Source: Ixodes scapularis (lineage: Eukaryota; Arthropoda; Arachnida; Ixodida; Ixodidae). From it: a DNA stretch of 64,000 nucleotides. Numbering within the stretch: position 1 is the stretch's first letter; every line of letters starts with the position of its first letter. Where the stretch lies: assembly GCF_016920785.2 (NCBI RefSeq), contig NW_024609835.1:177627109-177691108 (forward strand), in the 5' to 3' direction. The notes below the pieces were generated by a model. It did not search any database. It was not told the origin of the DNA and saw only the letters and a program-made list of their open reading frames with translations. The position numbers and the translations under genes were made by a program. Shown in pieces: positions 1-11,534 of this stretch.

Positions 1-426
1 TCTACTTTCCCGAACAACACTCGCAAAGCCATTCACCGCAACTTACAGATGCAGTATGAGTTGTGACATTAACCATGAAACGAATTTTGGGCTGGGATGA
101 ATGATTTTAAATTGGGACTTTACTAATCGTATATCGTTTAGTTGGCCAAAAGAAAGAGGGTAGAAAGTGAACAGTCAGCTTTTCGGTACGAACATTTGAA
201 AGTATAGCGGACTATTTTGTACCTTCTTTCCTTCGAAAGCTCTCCGCCTTTTCACTATGATACATCCGCGGTTCCCAAAGCGCGTCAGCGGTGCCAACCT
301 GACGTCAGCCGAGCCCAGCTCACGCATTGGAAACGAGAACTGCGTCACTCGGACGTATGCGCTCGTCAACAATCAATCCGTCGACGAATATTTGGATTCC
401 CGTTCGTGGCCAACGAGTGCCCTGGC

Positions 427-510
427 GGAACTTATCGTCACTGGCGAATGACAAGTTCTATGGCGTGCATAAAAAGCACGGTGGAAGCTAGGAGTCATCG
501 CACCGGTGCC
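427..510 (+). repeat. Dispersed repeat, family H, fragment
   Basis: This segment carries the stretch TGCATAAAAAGCACGGTGG followed by AAGCTAGGAGTCATCGC. It matches 7760-7815 closely and 11560-11625 on the opposite strand less closely. It is the shortest of three copies and starts after the GGTGGCGCC part seen in the other two. No coding potential is evident. The overlapping open frame at 217-630 has no recognisable domain. Confidence 0.6.
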
Positions 511-519
511 GAAGAATGT

Positions 520-2160
520 CACGACGACGTGATTTCACAGTTTGCATTTGAGTTGAGGATTAAGGTGCAGCCCCACCGTGCAGGACGTTTTGGTGCTTTT
601 TTGACAGCTTATAACTTTCGTTCTATGTAACTTACAATTATAAAGTTAATGTCAAATTAAAGAGCTGTTTTTCGACAATCCTTTAATGTCTCAAAATTAC
701 GATTACTATTATTTGTTAGTTAATCATTTATCTTTTAATAGACCGCAGTCTCTAATGTTGAAAAAACTATTTCTCGAGTTATAACGTTCCATTGTCCACG
801 ATAATTTACGTGAGAGTTTGGTTGCATGTAATAAATTAAAAAAAGTAAGCAACGAGTTGTACAGATAGTGTATATTTTAAAATAAAAAAATAAAGTTTAA
901 AATGGCATCATTTTAAGACGCTATAAAAACGCAATCACGTAAACTAATCAAAATATCGAGACATTAAATTATGAAGCATCCTTCGATCTTACATTTTTCA
1001 GAACTTCCATATTGATATATTGCACGTTAAAATTTTATAAGACCTCAAACTTTTCCCATTCAGTAACGGCAAATTGTAGTTTCTTAATATAAAGTACAGA
1101 TGGCGACACGTGTTCAAGAACAGCTTGATGTGCATCTTCCGTCGTGTGCCGCTTGGAACGCCACGTGAAAGACAGAAAAATCGCCAGATGTCACGGTGTC
1201 AGATGCCTGGACGCCCGCAGTGAGCGAGCCAGAAATGTCAGAAACACAAGCGCGAGGCTGCGGGTGCACCACAGCTACTTTTGCGCGCGTTCTACTGTGC
1301 GTCGGTACGCATTCCCGACGCGATCCAAATGAAATGGGCGCCATGAAATGCATTCTGCCATTTCAGATTCTGCCACGTATGCAAAAATATTTTAATGTTT
1401 TTATCACATGGAAACACCATTTTCGCAATCAAACTATGCTTGTCGGAATGGTTTGACTATATTTTGTTTCAAAACCCACCTCGGTGGCTCTTAAGTGGCA
1501 ATGATATTAAAACAAAACACAAAACATTAAATCGTCTCAGTGTCTCTGAGCCAACGCGCTGGCCCATAAATCTATATTTGTTGGGTTTAAATATCGGCCG
1601 AGGTGCCCGCAATCCGACGGAGGCCAATCTCAGATTTCGGTTGCACGTCAAAAGATCTCCAATTAGTCAAAATAAACCCGCAATTTTTTTTTTTATTGGG
1701 GTGTGTTAAGTGATTTTTGTTGATATGTCTTGTGAAACCCTAAGATCTGAATATTTGCTTTGCTTTACCTTAGTTCGGAACGCAGCCAACGCTACGGGCT
1801 GATAAAGCCACTGAAGCAGCGCCAAGAGTGCAAGGTCAAGCTGTTTGTTCTCTTTCTATGCCTATGCGGTCGGGCTAAACTAGAACAACTAAGTAAGTTA
1901 CGCTTCATAGATGTCTTGGTGCTTAAAAAAATGGTTGTCAGTTATCTGAAGCTTTTGAAATCACAGGAAACACCTTTCCGTCTTCCACAAATGTTTAAAC
2001 CGTTCGTGACAAAGCAAAGCAATATTACGCGAGCTGCCTGACACCGAAACTTTTGAATCATGACTATCGGCAGTTGCGTTTGATTGGTTACGAACCACCA
2101 AGATGGCGGCACCCACAATAATTTTTGGGGAAAAAGTGACGATACTCTAAGCATAGCTTA
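520..2160. other. Unassigned AT-rich stretch
   Basis: I see no domain-bearing reading frame and no clear terminal repeat here. About 630-1080 is strongly AT-rich with poly-A tracts. A frame at 1395-1709 is open for about 100 codons but resembles nothing I recognise. It may hold decayed repeats. Confidence 0.5.
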
Positions 2161-2186
2161 TTTGGTTTAGCTCACAGGCTAAACCA
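2161..2186. repeat. Short hairpin
   Basis: TTGGTTTAG and CTAAACCAA form perfect 9-bp inverted arms around an 8-nt loop, just upstream of the SINE head at 2205. It could be the end of a decayed inverted-repeat element. Confidence 0.5.
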
Positions 2187-2199
2187 AGTGCGGCGGGGG

Positions 2200-2668
2200 T
2201 CCGTTGGCCGAGTGTGGTGTGGCACCGCAGATCAGAGCACGTGGAGAAATGCTCGAGCGCGAGCTCCGTTCAAAACACGGAGCTCACGCTTTGGAACCCA
2301 ACGTTGGCGGAACGTGTAGGGACTAAATCCCCTCGCTGTGTTTGCGTTGGTCTTTCAAATAACCTCAAAGGTGCCAGTGCACGAGGCCCGTGTCTCAAGT
2401 GGCACTTGTAGGGAAATGGCGGCGCAGCACTAAAATGGCTGGCCCTTGAAAGCGAGTGGCGGCGGAGCACCCGCTCGTGGCGCGTGTCTTGCGCGTTTCC
2501 CCAACAATGGTTGGCGGTACTTGTAAAAAACGCCTTTATCAAGGGGCTTTACAAGGACCCTGGGTTCAGTCAAACATCTGCATCCTACCGTCGTGCGATC
2601 GTGTACCACATATACAGCGTAATGCACGTTAAAGACCCCGAGCGAACAGTTGTACTGCACGTTTTTTA
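2200..2668 (+). mobile_element. tRNA-derived SINE (copy S1), split by an insertion
   Basis: The head at 2205-2216 (TGGCCGAGTGTG) fits a tRNA A box. The B-box-like GGTTCAGTCA is at 2563-2572, and the body continues with ATGCACGTTAAAGACCCC near 2622-2640. The same head and body recur at 14071-14290 and, again interrupted, at 58110-58640. The distance between A and B boxes is about 350 bp here against about 75 bp in the 14-kb copy, because the family A element at about 2324-2551 lies between them. tRNA-headed SINEs are known in ticks; whether this is a named family cannot be told from sequence alone. Confidence 0.6.
2324..2551 (+). mobile_element. Family A inverted-repeat element (copy A1)
   Basis: About 228 bp with ends TAAATCCCCTCG and, on the opposite strand, TAAAGCCCCTTGAT. 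The interior is shared with 12314-12509 plus 14002-14035, including GTGGCGGCGGAGCACCCGC and GTTGGCGGTACTTG. It sits inside SINE copy S1. The flanking 8-bp direct repeat is not convincing in this copy. No protein is encoded, so it is best read as a non-autonomous DNA element. Confidence 0.55.
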
Positions 2669-2669
2669 A

Positions 2670-3500
2670 CCTTCAACGGGTAACAATGTCGCCCTACGAA
2701 ACTGCTGCTCTCTAAAAAACTAACGACTAGTTTTGAATGTGCCGTTACATTGCATTTTTAATGTGTGTTCGCTTGTTCGCATTCTTTGTTTTTTTGTTTA
2801 CATCTTTGATTATTCGGCCCTTACTTATGATGAACCAGACTATAGGTGTCGGACTTTTGGAAAAATATTATATATTTAAGAAAATGGCACGTGAACGCTA
2901 CAGACAAAAAACAAAAAACAAACAAATAGGCGCACTTATAAAAATAATTATACTAATATAATTGATTATAATTGTGTTTTTAAAGGTTTGAGCGTACCAA
3001 GAGCTATAAAAACGAACTCGATGCTTTGAATGGTGCGTTTGTTCACTGGAAGTATAGTTCAGGGCAGTATGCTCGCACTTGTACGTTCCGCTTCGCTCGC
3101 AGGGTAAAACCAAATACTTTACTGGTAATGTATTTAGTGAAACAAAGCTTATCTTCTGTATATGTGCAATGCCCTTAGTTTTCGCGTGACTACACGCTTG
3201 TTTATCATCATTTATTTTCGTTTCCCACTGCAATTCAGTTCGTGTTCTTTTGTGTGCTACATGCATTAGAGACCAAGGTAACCCAGGAGCATTCTATTTT
3301 GCGGATTGTAAAAAAGCCTATGCAACTTGCCACGTGTGCCACAATCAATACAATATATTATAAGCTTCGCATGTGCCCGCTTGCCTGAGTAAACATCGTT
3401 GTTTGTCAAGAACAATTGTGATTGTATGAAATCACGTGGGAAAAAACTCGTTCTAAGCACGCGACCGTCGGCATGCAGTGAATACTCATAATCGGTGCAT
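2670..3500. other. Unassigned stretch
   Basis: AT-rich, with short open frames on both strands that show no domain. Nothing in it matches other parts of the window that I could detect. It ends where reverse-transcriptase sequence begins. Confidence 0.5.
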
Positions 3501-3504
3501 TGGT

Positions 3505-4534
3505 AGCTGTCAGCAGTTGAATATAGACCCCTCACTGATATTTTGGATTAGACAATTCCTTACGAACAGAACTCAATCCGTTGTAATTTCTGATCAGTTG
3601 TCATCGTCCACTGATGTTAAGTCTGGCGTGCCCCAGGGCTCTGTCCTGGGACCCCTTCTCTTCCTTATATATATAAACGATCTCCCTGTTAGCATTTCAT
3701 CATCGATTCGACTCTTCGCAGACGATTGTGTATTGTATAAAAAGATAGTACATATAGACGACACCTCGACACTTCAAACCGATCTGAGCTCTATTGCTTC
3801 GTGGTGCGACAAGTGGCAAATGCGAATTAACACAGATAAAACCAAATATATGACCGTGACAACAAAAAAAAACATCAATTAATTGCAGCTACTCTATCAA
3901 CGGTGTCCCTCTGGAAAAGGTAAATAAATATAAGTACCTGGGTGTTTTTATTTCCGATAGTCTTAATTGGCATGACCATATTAACTACTTAGTTGGGAAA
4001 GCAAATCGTTCTTTAGGATTCATCAGGCGGAAGTTGTATTTAGCTCCCCCTGAAACTCGTTTGCTAGCTTTTAAGTCCTTTGTCAGATCGCAGCTCGAAT
4101 ACGCCAGCATCATATGGTCTCCCCACCAGGACTACCTGATTGACCAAATTGAAAGAATTCAAAACAAAGCCGCGCGCTTCGTATTTAGTGACTATTCACC
4201 TTACACGAGCGTTTCGGCACTGAAACAAAGGGCTAATTTACCTTTATTAAAAGTCAGGCGCAAAGTCTCCCGTCTTACCTTCATTCACAATATTTATTAC
4301 TATAATGTTAGCCTTAAGGAACTCTTATTACTTCCCCCTCATCGCATCTTTCCCAGACATGATCACCCTCACAAAATTCGTTTATCAAATTGTCGCACTA
4401 ACCAGTTTCGCAACTCGCCATTACAGCTTGCCATTGCAGAATGGAACTCTTTGCCCCACCACGTTGTAGATATCATAGATAAAAATGAATTCAAATCATC
4501 ATGTGAACGTTTGTTTCACTTTTCCATGGAATGA
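3505..4534 (+). pseudogene. Non-LTR retrotransposon reverse transcriptase, 3' part, frameshifted (CR1/L2-like)
   Basis: This is the C-terminal half of a LINE reverse transcriptase, the enzyme that copies element RNA into DNA at a nicked target. The first frame (to 3882) shows FWIRQFLTNRTQS, motif B SGVPQGSVLGP, and the catalytic motif FADDC. A shift at the A-rich tract near 3868-3880 moves the frame. The second frame reads INGVPLEKVNKYKYLGVF, LNWHDHI, and a C-terminal region ending WNSLPHHVVDII before the stop at 4534. The N-terminal endonuclease and RT motif A are missing, as is usual for 5'-truncated LINE copies. The protein resembles the copy at 28268-29581 throughout but is clearly a separate, diverged insertion. 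It is dead by truncation and frameshift. Confidence 0.9.
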
Positions 4535-4804
4535 ATCGCGGGATGGTGTCTTTCTTGTTTTTTATGTGCAAAGATGGTCTTTTCTCTCTCTTTTTGTAGC
4601 CTGGTTGGCACGTTGTTTCCTGTTTGTGTAAGAGTGTATTCCTTTCGAGTGGGTGTATTGCATTGTTTCTTGTCTATTAAGCAAATATGTACGATATGTA
4701 TCGTTTCAATATTTTTGTCGAAAACCATGTACTCCCCCCCTCATACAATGCCCGAAAGGGCGCTTTGAGGTAAATTAAATAAATAAATAAATTAAATAAA
4801 TAAA
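4535..4804 (+). mobile_element. 3' UTR and (TAAA)n tail of the LINE
   Basis: A short 3' untranslated region follows the stop. It ends in ATGCCCGAAAGGGCGCTTTG and then a run of TAAA units at about 4770-4804. The GCCC..AAGGGC hairpin-like motif before the tail is mirrored by TGGCCCTGAGGGTA before the tail at 29620 and GGGCTTTGAGGGTA (opposite strand) at 34750. All three therefore look like 3' ends of related LINEs. Confidence 0.75.
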
Positions 4805-5134
4805 AGGTGGAGTTATTCTATCAACCCAAGCTTAGAATGTTTCCTTCTTTTTCTTGTAAGCAATGAGGAGAGGACTTACACCAAATCTGAGGGTAATAAA
4901 GTACTATGAGCTTTCAAACATAATGGCCTGAGCAGTATATGTGTACAAGTAGCCTTTGATGCACCCTTAACGCTCGATACACTCAACGCTAGTGCAAAAT
5001 GTAGGGCTGTTTCATTCTTAAGTACCATGTGAGTGCTTACACTATATTTTATACAATGTCAAACTGTACCCGTTTGCATCTTTTTTCATCTTTGCACACC
5101 ACTACTTGCGCGCATAAATCACCAAATCACCAAA
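4805..5134. other. Unassigned stretch between two elements
   Basis: About 330 bp between the LINE tail and the TTAA-flanked hairpin. I see no open frame with a domain and no repeat partner. Confidence 0.5.
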
Positions 5135-5599
5135 TTAAGACTGGTACAGGATGCCATAAAAAAATACAGTTTTTTTTTACCTCAAAAATAAACTACGCAT
5201 CGTTTAACGCTCATTTTCCGCCAAAAGGTAGCGCTAGGTTACAACCAGATGCCAAAGTTTCATCCCGAACGGACACCTTATTCAAAAGTTATAAGTGATT
5301 TTCTAAAAATTTCAATGGGAAAATGAAGCCCATTTTTGCCCGTTTTCGGTTTCTGGTGCCATAGAGCCGCATGTATTCGAAAGCTCCGTCGGCCGCCATT
5401 TTCCCAATGAACGTTTCAGAAAATCACTTAAATTTTGAATAAAGTATCGGATCGGGCTGAACTTTGACATCTGGTTGTGACCTCTAGCGCTGCCTTCGGG
5501 CGGAAAATGAGCGTTCGGCAATGCCTAGTTTATTCTTGCGGTAAAAAAACAGACCCTGTAATTTTTATTTTTTGTAACATCCTGTACCATGCTTAAACT
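5135..5599. mobile_element. TTAA-flanked long-hairpin element (MITE-like)
   Basis: TTAA at 5135-5138 and at 5596-5599 bracket imperfect inverted arms of about 190 bp each. The outer part of each arm contains TGGTACAGGATG (5142-5153; reverse complement at 5581-5592). Further in, the arms share AACGCTCATTTTCCGCC, AAGTGATTTTCT and GGGAAAATG. The whole element would fold into one long hairpin with a centre near 5360. TTAA target duplication is typical of piggyBac-type elements. No transposase is present, so this is a non-autonomous copy if the assignment holds. Confidence 0.7.
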
Positions 5600-6894
5600 G
5601 TGGAAAAGCTATCCACAGACCAAGAATCTTTGCCTGGCCAGTCATTGCATTTATCACTGAATTCGTTAATTATTATAATAACGAATTAATGATAATTAAT
5701 TATTATCATATATTGCTGTGAGTTAATTTTTAACCTCGGCATTTTTTTTTTATTATGACTCCAGCACCAGCCCTACTTTGGGTTTACCAAACCCAACATC
5801 TAAACCTGAGTGTCATTTTTTTTTTGTGTTTTCCAGTCTCGTGTTTTTGGTCAAAATGAACACTCAACTACCTAAATGAGGCACCTAACCACCCAAAAAT
5901 AGTTTATTTTTTATTTTTTAAGTGGTTAATTCCTTAGGCTAGAATTTTGGACACCCAAGTCTATTCCGTCAGCTTGTTTTCCTGGAAATCCACAAAAAGC
6001 CAAACACATGCACGACAAAAGCGCCGGCCCGTCATATTGCCGCCCGCAGAGCCGAGAAAGCAACGCTCGGCCACGGACTTCTAGAAGATTTGCGTTCATT
6101 CTTTCACCAGGCGTAACTTTCGCCCTGTTTTCTTGTTCTCGAAAGTGCCAGTTCATCCTCGCCCCGAGCGCGCGACGCTCGAACCTTCTTTGCCGAACTT
6201 TCGAGGTGGTGACGCACTGTAGATAAGCAGCTGCCGGCGACCTTGTCGAGTCACTCTCGCTCTCGCTCTCCGTCACGCTGTCGAATCGCCGCCTGCTTTT
6301 CTGCTGCCTCGACGCTCTTTCCTTACTTGTTTTTGTTTGGCACAAGTTCGCCGATTAAGCCTTTATTTTTCAGTTCACTATTCGTCCTCTTGTCACCTTC
6401 ATTCGTGTCAACATAAATCTGATCATATTGAAATCTGCGTAATTGGCCTCTGAAATCTCCGGTAACGGCGCACAGGCAATTTTATATATTTCAACGCGTC
6501 GGTGGTTTGGTTGTGCATGTGTCTCGCCATTTGGCTCAGGACGATTTTCGCGTTCTGTTCTGCCCACATTTGCTAGAAACGTGAGCTCGGAGCGTAAGCA
6601 TGGCCCCCTTGCACGAGAACTGGCGCAGCCGTGCGCGTTCCAAAGGAAGCTCGTGCAGAGAAAAACAAGCAAGGGACCAGGGATGTCAAATTCAGGATAT
6701 AGAAAAATATCCCCCTGTATCGAAGCGCCACCACACACGATTTTTCGGATTGATGAACAGGCTTGGAAGGCGATCCCACTGCCATCTGTTGGTTCAGAAT
6801 CACACTAACCAAGGGTGGGGTTGCACCTTAAAGCTAAGGAACAAGTAGGAAAATCGTTTCATAACCCCTTTAACAAATCGAGTGACAATGCCAG
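5600..6894. other. Unassigned stretch
   Basis: Contains AT-rich sequence to about 5920, then moderately GC-rich sequence to 6340 including a CTCTCGCTCTCGCTCTC tract near 6250. Frames at 5926-6345 (minus) and 6443-6808 (plus) are open by chance composition as far as I can tell. I recognise no domain. Confidence 0.45.
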
Positions 6895-7057
6895 CGTAAC
6901 GTTTTGCATTGCTTAATGTCACAACTCAGAGTGCGTTTTTTTGGTCTAAACATATGTTTCGGCATAGTCAATCGCTGAGTTCAATCCGTAAGTTGCGATG
7001 ATTAGCTTTACGAGTGTTATGCGGGAAAGTAGACGCACAGAATTTTTTTAGAGTGTA
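6895..7057 (+). mobile_element. Half copy of the CACTC inverted-repeat MITE
   Basis: The segment from TTTGCATTGCTTAATGTCAC to TTTTAGAGTG followed by TA (7056-7057) matches the right half of the complete hairpin element at 44723-45032. Shared parts include GGTCTAAAC, GAGTG..TGCGGG and AAGTAGA. The left arm is absent, so this copy is truncated. Confidence 0.6.
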
Positions 7058-7059
7058 CA

Positions 7060-7627
7060 TGTATTTATGTGCACTGTCGGACACTGTTAGCACGAATACG
7101 ACATCGGCGCTTTCCGGCATGAGGGATATACGTGCCAAACCAACGAATGACATCTGGAAAACTAAGAGAGACGGCAGGAATTACACAGCAACACAGGGTG
7201 AGTAAATATCTTTGCATGTATGATCAATATATATTGAAGGCCACGTAATGCAGTCCGATTTTCAATATTGAAATACTGCTTTATTCTTTCTGCTCTGCGA
7301 ATACTTGTTCTACGTTCAACACATCACCCGCATGCTCGAAATCTTTGAGAACAAGTGCCTCATAAAAGCTGCCCGGCATAGAAAATAACAAAAAGAGACA
7401 CCTTTCATAGCCCACGTGCTTTATTCTTTACGTTTTGAATGTTTTTAACCGCTCGTAAAGATGCAAGACGGGGGTCATTTTCTTATTGTGACAGGACTGG
7501 CATTTTAGGATTAAATAAGCATCCCCGGAATGCCGGCGAGTCTTGAACACACTCTTTGTTGCTTTCGATTGTTATTTTGCTTTGAATCCTCGCTTATTTT
7601 TAAGCATTTTGTGTAGAACAGAGGTTT
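7060..7627. other. Unassigned stretch
   Basis: No open frame with recognisable content and no repeat partner found within the window. Confidence 0.45.
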
Positions 7628-7832
7628 AGGCCTCAGATATTAGCGCCGAGATGTTTCGGTGGCGCCCTCTTATGGTTTCCATCCGTGACGTCACGACTGG
7701 AATTTGCCTCGCCGTGACGTCACCAGTTGTTATCCTGGCCACTTACCATCAGGTGCGATGACGAGTTCGGTGGTGTGTTTAAAAAGCACAGTGGAAGCTA
7801 GGAGCCATCGCAATCCGAAACTAACACCGTCA
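7628..7832 (+). repeat. Dispersed repeat, family H (fullest copy)
   Basis: Starts near ATTAGCGCCGAGATG and includes TTTCGGTGGCGCCCTC, two TGACGTCAC motifs, and TTTAAAAAGCACAGTGGAAG. The same order is seen reversed at 11540-11702 and in part at 427-510. It shows no reading frame and no clear terminal inverted repeats, so its element class is unknown. Confidence 0.65.
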
Positions 7833-7834
7833 AA

Positions 7835-8366
7835 GTTGACAATCTGACAATGCTCATACGCCCATAGTATGACCAATCGTGAAAAGCTTACCGCAGCGAC
7901 GTTTTTGGTTGCGCACATTGCTAATAGCGAAGTTAAACATCATTCACTGATGAAGAAAAACCTGCTAACTAAAGCAATTACACCTTTACAATGTTAATAA
8001 AGGTACTTGCATACTATTCGGTACGACCCAAATAACAAAAGTGTTTTATGTTATTTTCCGGCGAAGAGACAAAATGCACGCACGTTTTCCCATAGGAATG
8101 TGCAGGAGCACCGCAAAAGTAAACTGGTTGCTGTCTGCTTCAACTTGCCTCCCGGAAGTCGCATAGATACTAGCGCCACTTGAACCTCTAGCGTACAATA
8201 TAATAACTTTATGGTGCAGACAGACGAGAAACACTAGCCTAGACTAGTGTTTCTTGGCTGCAGGCAAAAAAGTCAAGAGAACCACTTTTAAAACGGATTA
8301 ACATAATTCAAAATTACGCCTGGTGGCAGTCTGTGAAGCTCCGTTGGAATGTCATCTCGTCATTAG
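7835..8366. other. Unassigned stretch with a short palindrome
   Basis: Nothing recognisable except an inverted repeat at 8227-8254 with 11-bp arms (AGAAACACTAG) around a 6-nt loop. Confidence 0.45.
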
Positions 8367-10094
8367 TTAAAGGGACCATGAAATGACCTTTTTACTTTTT
8401 CCAGATAACTTTTACATTACACCGTCAATGTTCACTGAATGCCGAACAGGCATCCGTTTTCGTCTCGGTTTATTAACTTTTACACAAAAAATTATTGAAA
8501 TATCGACTTTTTCATTCTCTCCAACTGACCGCAAAAGAAGCCGTGACGTAGACCGTTTCCGGAACCGGAAGTTCTCTCGGCAGTAGGAGAATGGGAGTGT
8601 TAGCGGCAACGAGTTGGGGTGCGCCGGTAGGTTTTACTGCGCTGATGTCACCGACGTATTTCCTGAATCGGCGCCTCTCATCGCCGCATCGCAGCTGAGC
8701 GAAATTCAATGAGATATGTTGCGCTACAGCGACAGCATGGGACTAGTCCCATACGCCGGTATGCCTGTTGGGAAGTGCAGCGAGTCTTGTCACCACCCCG
8801 TCATTGTTGGCAGAAGGGCCGGCCCGTGTCAGTCGTTTGCAAAGCGACGTAGATGGCGTTTTTCGCGGCCTCGGAGATGCAGGAGCGAGCCGACGTTAAA
8901 AAAGATACATATGAACTACGAGTGTCAGCAAGAGCCACGTAAATACCTGCTTACACTCGGAGCGGACGCGCGCGCTTGATGGAAGTCTTGTATTCGCGCT
9001 GTTGGTAAGCGCTTCGGGACCGTTCTTTTACGATTGCAACTCGATACTGACGCGACACTCGGCAAAGAAAGGTTGGACCGGGGTCCACAGTGACGTGCAG
9101 TCTGTCAGAATAAAAATGGCATACCAATAACAAAGTGTACATACCGTGTTACGAAGGCAATCCATACGGCGTTTATTTCAGCTCTATATCACACAAAACA
9201 AGAAGATAGAATCGACGAGAGTCCCTTTTCGACGAGTGCTCGTCAACATTGCCTCGGAAAACAAGGGGAAGAGATTGACCTCCTCACCTCTTAATCTAGA
9301 ATTGAGGTCAGTGATCAAACTATAATACGGGAAGGGTCCACAAGGGTCGCGCGGGCATATTCCATTTAGCACGCCAGCCGGTCGTAGGCAGACGGTCTTG
9401 CGACGAAGCAACGCAGCGCCGAGTCGGAATGCCTGCTAGGCCTATACGCTTCGTCGGAGTCGGTGAATCCAGCGTTCTTGTTCGTCGTGGTCTGTTTTAA
9501 GTACTGTTTTCTTGCTGCTTGAAGTCGGCACGCGCGGGAAGAACACGTAGAAAAATAAACGTTCAGTCAGTCAGAGTTTTGAGAGGAAGGAAAACAAAGA
9601 AAATAAATGTTCGTCGGTCGCCGTCACCCAAGTAACTGGCGGCCCTGCGGCTGCCAGCCCTGCCCTACTGCGCACGCGCAGTAGTTGCTTCGTTTACCAC
9701 ACGATAGATGGCGCTTGGCTCTCAGCATTATCAAATTTGGCAATTTTCGCCACACATCTCTAATTATGCTACAAAATGTGGATCTGAATATTATTTAACA
9801 AAACTTTTAGGAAACATTCGCCGGCTATTTATTGTTTACGATCGCGGTGCTGGTGAGGTAGGCTCTTACCCAATAGGCGATGTGGATTCGGCTGACGTGC
9901 ACCGATTCTGCGTATGCATCGTAGTGAACAGGCGAAGGAAGGAAGGCGCAAAAGAGTCCAGTTTTCTTTTAAAAGTTCTATAGCAAATAATTTTTTTGGG
10001 CTCCCTATTTTTGTGTTTTTGAGTTTCTTTTCACACCTTTTACGACGTGCGGTGGATGAAACTCGATTTTAAAATCATTTCATGGTCCCTTTAA
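8367..10094. mobile_element. TTAA-flanked DNA element, piggyBac-like ends, non-autonomous
   Basis: TTAA occurs at 8367-8370 and 10091-10094. Immediately inside both ends is the same 16-bp inverted sequence AGGGACCATGAAATGA. The two ends diverge after that. The 1.7-kb interior has no transposase: its longest frames (8716-8979, 9708-9983) carry no domain I recognise. The interior also holds the 14-bp palindrome TGGGACTAGTCCCA near 8746. TTAA duplication and short terminal repeats fit the piggyBac superfamily, which I infer from the ends only. Confidence 0.65.
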
Positions 10095-10214
10095 GAAGAA
10101 GCGATAGGTTGCGGCAGTATAGCTTTCTCGTGGAGTTACTTAGTCCTGAAAGTGACTTGGTGGAGAACGCTTATAAGCTGAGACTACAGCGAAAGCTACA
10201 AGCGCGAGCTGGCC

Positions 10215-11480
10215 CGGGTTGGTTGGTTGGTAAAAACTTTATTGAATGCCTGCAGAGCTTTCGCTGACCGGGCCTAAGTCACCCGCTTGGGGGCGTTGCC
10301 GCTGGTCCTCTTCGCCCGTCTAGGGGCGTCGAAGTCCTGCCGCTTCACCGCCTCACAGGCCTGCTGGACGGCCCAGAGTTGATCGTCGAGGCTGGGGCTG
10401 CACAATGCAGCGGACCGCTGCGGCGGGAGGGTTCCGGAGTTAGCACCGTGCGGGTCTTTGGTGCAGTCCCAGAGCATGTGGGTTAACGTGGCTACCTCTT
10501 CGCGGCAGACCTTACACGTGTTCGTCGTGTATATTTCGGGAAACATTTGTGATACTGTGCCGGGTAGGGTACGTGCGCGTCTGCAGTTGTCTGAGTGCGA
10601 CCGCCTGTGCCCTGTCCAGCTTGTCGCTGGGCGGAGGGAGTGTCCGTCGGGCAAGGCGGAAGGCCTTGGTGATTTCGTTGTAGCTCGTCATACGGTCCTT
10701 GCTGCTGTACCACGGACGACCGTCGCCGGTGCGGTTTGTTAGCTCGCGCGCCCTGGCGTGTGCCGTCTCGTTGCCGTTACGATGCTCCTCGGAGACTTCC
10801 CCCACGCGTGCGGGGAACCACAGCAGTCGGGTTGGGGGTTCTGGTTCTCGGTGGACTTGGCGTTGGCTTATGATTCGGGCTGCTCATGGCGATATCCGTC
10901 CTTTGGCGAAGTTCCTGTTCCTCGAGCCACAGAGGACTGTTTTGGACGCCGGGTGCGTAAGGGCGAGGGCGAGTGCTATTTCCTCCGCTCCTTCGTTGCG
11001 TTCGCATGTCACGCTTTATGATATCTTCGTTTCATCGTCTGAATCGACGACCTTCACGGCAAATCAGGAGCCCCTCTCGTACTCGGCGGCGTCCACGAAT
11101 CGCGTACCCATATTGTTGCTGAGGCATTGAGGAGAGCCTTGGCTCGGGCCTCTCTTCTGCCTCAGTTGTACTCCGGGTGAACGTTTCTGGGGATCGGATC
11201 GACTCTTATTGTCTCCCGGATCGCGACTGGGATGGTGACTTTGTGGCCCTGCTGTGTGTGGTATCCGATGCCGAGGTTCTCGAGGATGCGGCGGCCAGCG
11301 TTCGTGCCGAACAACCTCTCGAGTTGCGAGGTGCGCTGTGCCTCTGCGATTTCGTTCAGCGTGTTGTGGATGCCCAGCTGGAGCAGGCGGTCTGTGCTTG
11401 TGGATTCCGGCAGGCCCAAGGCGATCTTGTATTGGCGACGTGCGCGACCGAAAACGTCGCTGTGGTCGGCCTTCCCCGAT
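10215..11480 (-). pseudogene. RNase-H-bearing LINE, 3' half (I/R1/LOA-type), decayed
   Basis: Read on the minus strand from 11450 downwards, the order is the reverse-transcriptase C-terminus (RRQYKIALGLPEST, LGIGYHTQQGHKV), then RNase H, then a zinc knuckle. In RNase H the frame gives RFVDAAEYERG (first acid), NEGAEEIALALAL (second acid), NFAKGRISP and LLWFPARVGE, then GNETAHARARE. The third catalytic position normally lies in an SDS motif and reads CGS here. The zinc knuckle is CKVCREEVATLTHMLWDC. There are in-frame stops after HPEY, inside RNase H and before AARII, and shifts near 11110 and 10515. The 3' end is marked by AATAAAG near 10244-10250 and a TTGGTTGGTTGG tract at 10220-10232 on the plus strand. 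The copy is 5'-truncated and non-functional. Confidence 0.85.
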
Positions 11481-11534
11481 TGGCCGAACGCTGACTATGA
11501 CGTAGGAAAGGGGATTTATCATCGACGGAAATAA

